Source of the DNA: Bacteroidia bacterium
Lineage (GTDB): Bacteria > Bacteroidota > Bacteroidia > Bacteroidales > VadinHA17
DNA: 5,023 nucleotides
Direction: 5' to 3'
NCBI GenBank assembly: GCA_026391515.1
Contig: JAPLEC010000038.1
Span: 1 to 5,023, forward strand
This document shows positions 1 to 5,023 of the stretch, piece by piece; position 1 is the first letter of the stretch; the number at the start of each line of letters is the position of its first letter. The translations under genes and the position numbers were made by a program. Under the pieces are notes generated by a model. It was given only the letters and a program-made list of their open reading frames with translations, did no database searches and was not told the DNA's origin.

Positions 1-3000
1 TCCTGTACTTCAATTATCAGGTCAATCAATTCTTCTGATTTTTCTTTCGAATAATTCACAATCTGAGGGTTTTCAGTAAATACTTTAAGCACAATTTTAC
101 CCTCTGATGTGAATTTGATTGCATTTCCGATAAGATTAAAAACTATCTGACGCACCCGCGCTTCATCAATATTGATGCCGGCCGGTGTCCCTGACGTAAT
201 ATCCAGAATGAATTTTAGTTCCTTTTCAGAGACTTTAAGAGAAAAAATCCTTTCAAACTCAGAAAAGAAAGAATAGGTATCTACATATTCATATTCCATT
301 TCAAGTTTTCCCGCTTCAATTTTTGAAAGGTCAAGGATGTCGTTAATCAGCGTAAGAAGGCTTTTCCCGCTCGATTTGATTGAATTGATATAATTCTTCT
401 GAGTCTGATCAACAGGCGTGGAGCTTAATAATTCTGTATAGCCCAATACTGCATTCATAGGGGTACGGATTTCAATATCCCTGCAACTTGCATATAATAA
501 TCCATTCGGTAATAAAGCCGAATTTAAATCGGTAGAAATTATATCTCCATCTTTTCTAAGAATATCTAATTCAAAGCTGAATCTACCTTCTTTAAGCGCC
601 TGACTAAACAGGTTTAAATATTCATCTATTCTGTCTGCAGGGGAAAGGTCAACAATGGTTTTACTCTTCACTTCTTCGATAGTATACCCTAACATATTTA
701 TAACTTCCTTATTGGCATATACAATCCTTCCTTGCTGATCAATTAAAAACATGGCATCTGCAGAATTTTCCATTATTGACCGGAATTTTTCTTCGCTTTC
801 CTGTAATGCTTTCTCTGCCCTTTTGCGTTCGGATATGTCTCTTGCTAAACCCAATACCAGAGTTTTGTCTTTTATTTTAACCGGGTGAGTGATTATTTCA
901 ACAGAAACTTTTGATCTGTCTTTCCGGCTTAATACAAATTCATCGGGGCCGGTGCCCAGCCCTAATGAATTTTTAATTAATAGTTTTGCCGCTCTGGGCA
1001 TTTGTTTAAGAGACAGGAGATTTAATTTCAGGAAACTTTTCCCGATTAACTCATTTTTATCGTAGCCCATCAATTTTTCAGCAGCAATATTCCCGTCGAT
1101 AAAATTCCCTTTAAGGTCGTTTAAATAATATGCATCCGGTGCATAGTCAAATAATATCTTCAACCTTTCTTCTGAACTTCTAAGTTTATCTTCCGCCTGC
1201 TTGTGTTCGGTGATGTCAATAATTACACCTTTCAGTTTAACAAGTTTATCATCTTCAATAACAGGAGAAATATTGTTTTGAATCCATTTAAATGTGCCGT
1301 CAGGTTGAATTAACCGCAATTCAAGACTTGAAGGCGTTTTATCCTTCATTATTTTAGCATGTGTTTCGTCAAGAAAATGAAGATCATCCGGGTGAATTCT
1401 GTTTCTGAAAAATTCGAAGCTTGGTTCAATCTCGGCAGGCTTAAATCCATGAATAGCAAAATAATTATCGGACCAGGTGGTTTTTTGTGTAACAATGTCC
1501 CATTCCCAACTACCCATTTTGGCGATTTCCTGAGCATCCCGTAATGAAGATACACTTTCTCTCAACTCCTCTTCCGCCCGCTTGCGTTCAGTGATGTCAG
1601 ACAGAAAATTCAATGTGGCTGGTTTGCCTTGCCATTCAAACAAGACCGCATTGAGTTCCACCCACTTGACAATACCATTACGGGTAACCACTCTGAAGGC
1701 ATATCGTTGCTGTGCTGCTTCGTTTGCGATCCGTCGCCGGTAGTTTTCAACCACCATTCTCCGATCATCCGGGTGGATGAATTCCGAAAAAGGTCTACCA
1801 ATAAGTTCCTGCTCCGAAGACACCTCCAACAGTTCAATCGTAATGTTATTGACAAACTTGAGCAGACCATCCTGAGCGACGATGATTGATTCGTTAGCGG
1901 TGTCTATCAGCAGACGGTATTTTTCTTCACTTTCCCGTAATGCCTCCTCCGTCTTCTTACGTTCGGTGATATCGCGGGCAATACCTTGAAAACCAGCTAT
2001 TTCTTTTCCCTTATAATACGGTACTGACAAAACTTCCACGAAGTGTCCAATTCCATCTTTTCCTACTACTTCATATTCTGCACTTGCATTTGTGCTTTCT
2101 CCATTCATTATTACCATTAATCTCTGCTTATGGAGAGAATGATATTGTTCCGGTACAATATCCCACATCATCATAGAAAGGAGTTCTTTCTCAGTGTATT
2201 TGAGATTATCACAAATAGCTCTGTTTACAGATATAAACTTTCCGGACAAATCAATAACGAAAATTCCATCTGGACTTTGTGTTACCAGTTGTCGATACTT
2301 CATCTCACTCTCAACCAATGCTTCTTCCGCCTGCTTGCGCTCGGTTATGTCCATGACAGTAAATGTTACACCTTTCGTCAGGTCATCTTTATCTAGAGGG
2401 GTCGAACTCAAAAATATGTTTAAGATTCTTCCATCTTTACATTTGAAACGTGTTTCTACTGACCCTGTACCTTTTTCAGCAATCTGCCCGTATATTTCAA
2501 TTACCGCATTATCGTATTCCTCCTTATATGCATAAACCATTTCAGAGTTCTTTCCTATTAACTCCTTACGGGAATAGCCGGTCATCTTGCAAAATGTGTC
2601 ATTTACCTCCATGAAGACCTTGTCTACAAACAGTCCGATACCGACAGGCGACGCACTGAATATGCTTTGCAGCTTTTCTTCGTTTTCCTTTAATAATAGC
2701 TCGGCAGCCCTTTTTTCAATCCGTATCCTGTGTTGTTCATGAGCCTCTTTTACTGCAAATGGGAGTCTGGTCAGGTGTTCCTTGATAACATAATCATTGG
2801 CTCCGGTTTTTAAACATTCAACTGCTGTTTCTTCATTCATTGAGCCGGTGCAAAGGATAAACGGTACCAGCGGATCAAGCTCATGTGCATCTTTGAGAGC
2901 CTGCATACCATTATAAGCAGGCATCATATAGTCGGAAATGACAATATCAGGTTTGAACTCTTTCAGGGCTTTGATAAATTCGTCCCTGGTATCAACCCTC

Positions 3001-3089
3001 ATATGTTCAAACCGTAGCCCCTCCTTCCGCAGTTCCAGAACTGCCAGCTCTGCATCGGATGGCAGATCTTCAACAAATAATATACGCAT
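1..3089 (-). CDS. Large REC-PAS(x6)-histidine kinase-like protein lacking the H-box histidine; partial, 3' end beyond the left edge
   Basis: Cytoplasmic multi-sensor signalling protein; 1029 full codons are visible, without stop or frameshift. REC domain at residues 1-118 has acidic pair E7/D8, phospho-acceptor D53, T81 and K103. Six PAS domains follow at about 134-249, 260-372, 389-502, 511-626 (PAS_3-like, GSWEWD and HPDD), 639-752 and 766-872, joined by DITERKxAEE helical linkers. No transmembrane segment or signal peptide is seen. The kinase part resumes at E873 (EIRTPMNAVLGYTELL), with the second dimerisation helix (DLSKIEAGKLE, about 919-929) and the ATPase N-box (N985, N989). The expected H before E873 is missing: the sequence reads CRDI-EIRTP, so autophosphorylation should be impossible if the sequence is correct. 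Start chosen at MRILFVED, which has AAAAGGG 5 nt upstream; an in-frame ATG at 3104 would add MKRDI. It lies 19 nt after the response regulator, last in the visible operon. The G1/G2 boxes and any C-terminal REC or Hpt lie outside the window. Ligands of the PAS domains are unknown. Confidence 0.93.
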   Translation of the reverse strand, partial: MRILFVEDLPSDAELAVLELRKEGLRFEHMRVDTRDEFIKALKEFKPDIVISDYMMPAYNGMQALKDAHELDPLVPFILCTGSMNEETAVECLKTGANDYVIKEHLTRLPFAVKEAHEQHRIRIEKRAAELLLKENEEKLQSIFSASPVGIGLFVDKVFMEVNDTFCKMTGYSRKELIGKNSEMVYAYKEEYDNAVIEIYGQIAEKGTGSVETRFKCKDGRILNIFLSSTPLDKDDLTKGVTFTVMDITERKQAEEALVESEMKYRQLVTQSPDGIFVIDLSGKFISVNRAICDNLKYTEKELLSMMMWDIVPEQYHSLHKQRLMVIMNGESTNASAEYEVVGKDGIGHFVEVLSVPYYKGKEIAGFQGIARDITERKKTEEALRESEEKYRLLIDTANESIIVAQDGLLKFVNNITIELLEVSSEQELIGRPFSEFIHPDDRRMVVENYRRRIANEAAQQRYAFRVVTRNGIVKWVELNAVLFEWQGKPATLNFLSDITERKRAEEELRESVSSLRDAQEIAKMGSWEWDIVTQKTTWSDNYFAIHGFKPAEIEPSFEFFRNRIHPDDLHFLDETHAKIMKDKTPSSLELRLIQPDGTFKWIQNNISPVIEDDKLVKLKGVIIDITEHKQAEDKLRSSEERLKILFDYAPDAYYLNDLKGNFIDGNIAAEKLMGYDKNELIGKSFLKLNLLSLKQMPRAAKLLIKNSLGLGTGPDEFVLSRKDRSKVSVEIITHPVKIKDKTLVLGLARDISERKRAEKALQESEEKFRSIMENSADAMFLIDQQGRIVYANKEVINMLGYTIEEVKSKTIVDLSPADRIDEYLNLFSQALKEGRFSFELDILRKDGDIISTDLNSALLPNGLLYASCRDIEIRTPMNAVLGYTELLSSTPVDQTQKNYINSIKSSGKSLLTLINDILDLSKIEAGKLEMEYEYVDTYSFFSEFERIFSLKVSEKELKFILDITSGTPAGINIDEARVRQIVFNLIGNAIKFTSEGKIVLKVFTENPQIVNYSKEKSEELIDLIIEVQ
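471..482 (-). other. In-frame junction PAS6 / kinase domain with loss of linker and catalytic His
   Basis: Codons on the minus strand read R870 D871 I872 E873 across this site. RDI is the normal end of a PAS domain and is followed by TERKxAEE or SERKxAEE after PAS domains 1, 2, 3 and 5 (TEHKQAEE after PAS 4). Here EIRTPMN follows at once, which is the part of the HisKA H-box that normally comes after SH. The connecting helix and the phospho-accepting histidine are therefore absent, and I872 stands where H is expected. The frame is kept on both sides, so the lost segment would be a multiple of three bases. Whether this is a real deletion or an assembly collapse cannot be decided here. Confidence 0.85.
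812..2351 (-). repeat. Five regularly spaced copies of a ~28-bp PAS-linker sequence
   Basis: Related 28-bp sequences lie at 812-839, 1190-1217, 1571-1598, 1946-1973 and 2324-2351, with start-to-start spacings of 378, 381, 375 and 378 bp. On the minus strand each encodes D-I-(T/S)-E-(R/H)-K-x-(A/T)-E, the helical linker after a PAS domain. A diverged version (IEKRAAEL) falls at about 2702-2729, again 378 bp away. The PAS cores between them differ strongly. The array therefore reflects either old PAS-linker unit duplication with linker conservation, or selection on the linker, rather than a recent tandem duplication. All spacings are multiples of three, so recombination between copies would stay in frame. 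Confidence 0.8.
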
Positions 3090-3094
3090 TATAT

Positions 3095-3101
3095 CCCTTT
3101 T
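3095..3101 (-). promoter_or_regulatory. Ribosome binding site of the large PAS protein
   Basis: The minus strand carries AAAAGGG, ending 5 nt before the ATG at 3089-3087. It favours that start over the in-frame ATG at 3104-3102, where the purine stretch AAGGAA (3110-3105) touches the start codon and leaves no spacer. Confidence 0.6.
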
Positions 3102-3108
3102 CATTTCC

Positions 3109-3543
3109 TTATTTATATGGATAATTGACAACAAGCCAGTAGTAGCCGAGTTTACTTATTGCTGTCATAAACTTTTCGAAATCGAGGGGTTTCAACACGT
3201 AGCTGTTTGCCCCCAGCCGGTATGCTTCCTTCACATCCGGCTCTTCGCTTGAGGACGTTACGACAACGACAGGAATTTTGGAGATGCGTTTGTCTTCCTT
3301 AATGGTTTTTAATACTTCCAGACCACTGACTTTCGGAAGCTTCAGGTCAAGGAAAACAACTTTGGGAAGATTAGTTAAATCGCGTTTTGCATATTTCCCT
3401 TTACACAAAAGAAAATCAAGAGCTTCGGCTCCGTCTTTTGCAATATAAAGGTTGTTCGCCAGGTTGTGCTTCTTCAGTGCACGTACAGTCAATTCCGCAT
3501 CGCTGGCATTGTCTTCAACCAGTAATATCTCTATTCCGTTCAT
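3109..3543 (-). CDS. Single-domain response regulator, CheY/Rcp1 type
   Basis: A 144-residue protein made only of a REC receiver domain, with no DNA-binding or enzymatic output. It should accept phosphate from a histidine kinase and act through protein contacts, or serve as an intermediate or phosphate sink. Visible motifs: acidic pocket E10/D11 (ILLVEDN), phospho-acceptor D66 (VVFLDLKLPKVSG), switch T96 (VVVVTSS), K118-P119 (YVLKP), and the C-terminal GYYWLVVN typical of the Rcp1-like family often found beside phytochrome-type or PAS kinases. The start MNGIEILLVEDN is one base after the TAG stop of the kinase gene. A longer in-frame reading from 3636 would add 31 residues that lie inside the kinase gene and match no REC feature. 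No Shine-Dalgarno sequence sits at normal distance (AAAGGAAG is 19 nt away), so translation is probably coupled to the kinase. Its phosphodonor is most likely that adjacent kinase (inference). Confidence 0.95.
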   Translation of the reverse strand: MNGIEILLVEDNASDAELTVRALKKHNLANNLYIAKDGAEALDFLLCKGKYAKRDLTNLPKVVFLDLKLPKVSGLEVLKTIKEDKRISKIPVVVVTSSSEEPDVKEAYRLGANSYVLKPLDFEKFMTAISKLGYYWLVVNYPYK

Positions 3544-3544
3544 A

Positions 3545-4933
3545 CTATTTGATTTTTCGTTTCTTCCTTTGTGGTAATGAAAAATAAAAGATTGCCCCTT
3601 TATCTGGTTCCCCGGTAGCCCAGACGCGGCCTCCATGCCGGTTGACGATTCGATTTACGATGGCAAGGCCAATACCTGTACCTTCAAACTCAGCGCTGTC
3701 GTGTAACCTTTGAAATACGCAGAAAAGCTTGTCTGCATATTGCATATCAAATCCCGCCCCATTGTCGGAGATAGAATATATGATTTCGTTTTTGTCCGCC
3801 TCGCAGCCTATATTGATTTCAGGATGATCCTTTTTAGAAGAGAACTTTACCGCGTTCGATATCAGGTTGGCCCATACCTGTTTTATCAGGGAAGGATCGC
3901 CAAAAGCCCGGGGAATATCCCTGACATTGAACGAAATATTTTCTCTTTGTTCAGGCAGGGAATATTCATAATAGATGGAATTGGCCATGGCTTTCATGTC
4001 AATGACCGACATGTGCAATTCGGTCCTGTTCAGGTGTGAGAATGCCAGCAGGTCTTCAATAAGCCGGCTCATCTGGATTGCACTGCTTTTAATGACATCA
4101 CATATGCGTTGTCCATCAGCGCCAAGTTTGTTTTGATATTCCTCAATCAGGATACCGGTAAAACCGTTGATAGCCCTCAGGGGAGCTTTCAGATCGTGTG
4201 ATACTGAATAGCTGAATGTTTCCAGTTCTTTATTTACAGCCTGCAATTGGGCAGTACGTTCTGCCACACGCTGCCCCAGCTCGGCATTGAAGGCAAGAAT
4301 TTTCTTTTCATTTTTTTTAAGCTCCATTGTTCTCTCCTCAACCAGGTCTTCCAGTCTTTCATTTAACAGTCTCAATTCATCCCGGGTCTGAATAAGCTCA
4401 TTATTCTGATGAATGGCCCCCTGATAAATATTGAGCAGGAGTTTAACCACTTTTTGCTGCCCGGTACGAATCAGTCTTTTCTTCCCGCCGTAATTAATTT
4501 CTATCCCCACTGTTTCTCTTTTATACTCCGGAGTGGCTTTTTCTGCAAGTATTTTTTTGATGTTGGATATAAGATATTCTTTGTTGTATGGTTTGGTAAT
4601 AAAACTATCTGCTCCGCACGAAAGTCCCTCAATAACCTCGTCCGGATCAGAAAGCGAGGTCAATAAAATCACGGGAATATCTTCCGTACGCTCATCCGAT
4701 TTTATTTTTTCACAGAGTTCAAATCCGTTCATCTCAGGCATGACGATATCCGAAATGACCAATGACGGTTTATGTTTGGATAGCCAAACCAAAGCCTGCT
4801 GTCCATTTTGGGTAACCTCTGCTTTGTAGTGATGACTTTCGAGCAGATATTTTATCTGAGCAGCCTGTGTGGCGCTGTCTTCAACAATTAAGATATCTGT
4901 CATGCTATCTGAATCTTTTACTTTTTTGCTCAT
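3545..4933 (-). CDS. REC-coiled coil-histidine kinase (phytochrome-like HisKA/HATPase)
   Basis: A soluble 462-residue kinase with an N-terminal receiver instead of a sensor. REC at about 12-130: E18/D19, phospho-acceptor D62 (SDIVMPEMNG), T92, K114-P115. A linker at 137-175 (GIEINYGGKKRLI region) is followed by a long coiled coil at about 176-240 holding two related heptad blocks (LVEERTMELKK and RVAERTAQLQ). HisKA has H246 in SVSHDLKAPLRAINGFT. HATPase_c has N-box N356/N360 (NLISNAVKFS), G1 DNGAGFD at 390-396, an F-box around 404-408 and G2 GTGIGLAIV at 418-426. All catalytic motifs are intact. It lies between the cheB-like end (3 nt) and the response regulator (1 nt), the natural phospho-acceptor partner. 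The REC input suggests the kinase is controlled by phosphorylation from another kinase, or by its own H246. M11 (at 4903) is an alternative start nearer the REC core; neither start has a clear ribosome binding site, so coupling to the upstream gene is likely. Confidence 0.95.
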   Translation of the reverse strand: MSKKVKDSDSMTDILIVEDSATQAAQIKYLLESHHYKAEVTQNGQQALVWLSKHKPSLVISDIVMPEMNGFELCEKIKSDERTEDIPVILLTSLSDPDEVIEGLSCGADSFITKPYNKEYLISNIKKILAEKATPEYKRETVGIEINYGGKKRLIRTGQQKVVKLLLNIYQGAIHQNNELIQTRDELRLLNERLEDLVEERTMELKKNEKKILAFNAELGQRVAERTAQLQAVNKELETFSYSVSHDLKAPLRAINGFTGILIEEYQNKLGADGQRICDVIKSSAIQMSRLIEDLLAFSHLNRTELHMSVIDMKAMANSIYYEYSLPEQRENISFNVRDIPRAFGDPSLIKQVWANLISNAVKFSSKKDHPEINIGCEADKNEIIYSISDNGAGFDMQYADKLFCVFQRLHDSAEFEGTGIGLAIVNRIVNRHGGRVWATGEPDKGAIFYFSLPQRKKRKIK

Positions 4934-4936
4934 AAT

Positions 4937-5023
4937 CTATTTTTTTGAGCCTGATTTTGCCAGAATTTCTGCGATCCTCTCCGGAGACAAGGCCTGATCG
5001 GCCGCTCCTATCCTGAGCGCCTC
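4937..5023 (-). CDS. cheB: C-terminal end of a CheB-type chemotaxis protein-glutamate methylesterase (partial)
   Basis: Only the last 28 codons and the TAG stop are in the window; the gene begins beyond the right edge. The residues EALRIGAADQALSPERIAEI resemble the extreme C-terminus of CheB methylesterases, where the GMPxEAxxxGAxDxxxPLxxIA pattern closes the catalytic domain. CheB removes methyl groups from, or deamidates, glutamates of chemoreceptors. The catalytic Ser, His and Asp would all lie outside the window, so activity and the presence of a REC domain cannot be judged. Its stop is 3 nt before the kinase start, which suggests one transcript and coupled translation. A stand-alone CheB domain or a CheB-CheR fusion with reversed order is not excluded. 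Confidence 0.72.
   Translation of the reverse strand, partial: EALRIGAADQALSPERIAEILAKSGSKK

Noticed and set aside
1..60. End of the large gene at the left edge
   Set aside because: The frame has no stop up to base 3 and the ATPase domain has only passed its N-box, so the gene continues outside the window.
440..500. Frameshift or pseudogene at the PAS6-kinase junction
   Set aside because: The reading frame is the same on both sides and remains open to the window edge; the anomaly is missing sequence, not a shift.
812..2351. CRISPR-like array from the evenly spaced 28-bp repeats
   Set aside because: The spacing is about 378 bp, copies differ at several positions, and each encodes the PAS linker in one continuous reading frame.
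1349..2535. Open frames of 61-113 codons on the plus strand and in a second minus-strand frame across the PAS region
   Set aside because: All lie inside the continuous PAS-kinase reading frame, show no recognisable domain and have no ribosome binding site; they are antisense or out-of-frame shadows.
500..2690. LOV (flavin) or haem-binding PAS among the six
   Set aside because: No NCRFLQ-type flavin cysteine motif is visible, and no haem-ligand pattern could be assigned with confidence; ligands are left open.
3090..3104. ATG at 3104 as the start of the large PAS protein
   Set aside because: It is in frame and possible, but its purine motif abuts the start codon, while the ATG at 3089 has a well-spaced AAAAGGG and gives the usual short REC N-terminus. 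Not fully excluded.
3544..3636. Upstream extension of the response regulator by 31 residues
   Set aside because: The extra segment lies inside the kinase coding sequence in another frame, looks unlike a REC domain, and the internal start MNGIEILLVEDN matches the family exactly.
2938..4829. Plus-strand open frames opposite the two-component genes
   Set aside because: They are complementary to well-recognised REC and kinase coding sequence and have no domain of their own.

Overview
The window is completely filled by one minus-strand signalling operon. Read in the direction of transcription (right to left) it holds: the last 28 codons of a gene that looks like the chemotaxis methylesterase cheB; a 462-residue REC-coiled coil-histidine kinase; a 144-residue single-domain CheY/Rcp1-type response regulator; and a very large sensor protein (at least 1029 residues, running off the left edge) built as REC, six PAS domains, a histidine-kinase dimerisation region and the start of the ATP-binding domain. 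Gaps between genes are 3, 1 and 19 nt. There is no room for internal promoters or terminators, no RNA gene, no mobile element and no real plus-strand gene.

Organism: a free-living bacterium with a rich two-component repertoire. The moderately AT-rich DNA, frequent AAA/ATA codons, and the style of the regulator and kinase sequences suggest Bacteroidota, Ignavibacteriota or a similar environmental lineage. This is a weak inference: no taxonomic marker is present.

How the parts may work together (inference): the 462-residue kinase has an intact phospho-accepting histidine (H246) and ATP-binding motifs. It could supply phosphate to its own REC (D62), to the stand-alone regulator (D66) and to the N-terminal REC of the large PAS protein (D53). 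The CheB end upstream points to a chemosensory-like gene set.

The most notable observation is in the large PAS protein. Its sixth PAS domain ends with the usual RDI and then passes, in frame, straight into EIRTPMN of the kinase H-box. The usual coiled-coil linker and the catalytic histidine that should precede EIRTP are absent, while the rest of the dimerisation domain and the N-box of the ATPase domain look normal. Either this is a histidine-less (pseudo)kinase created by a precise in-frame deletion, or it is a local assembly error. The same gene carries a regular array of near-378-bp modules, each ending in a conserved ~28-bp linker sequence. The deletion falls exactly where the next linker copy should begin.
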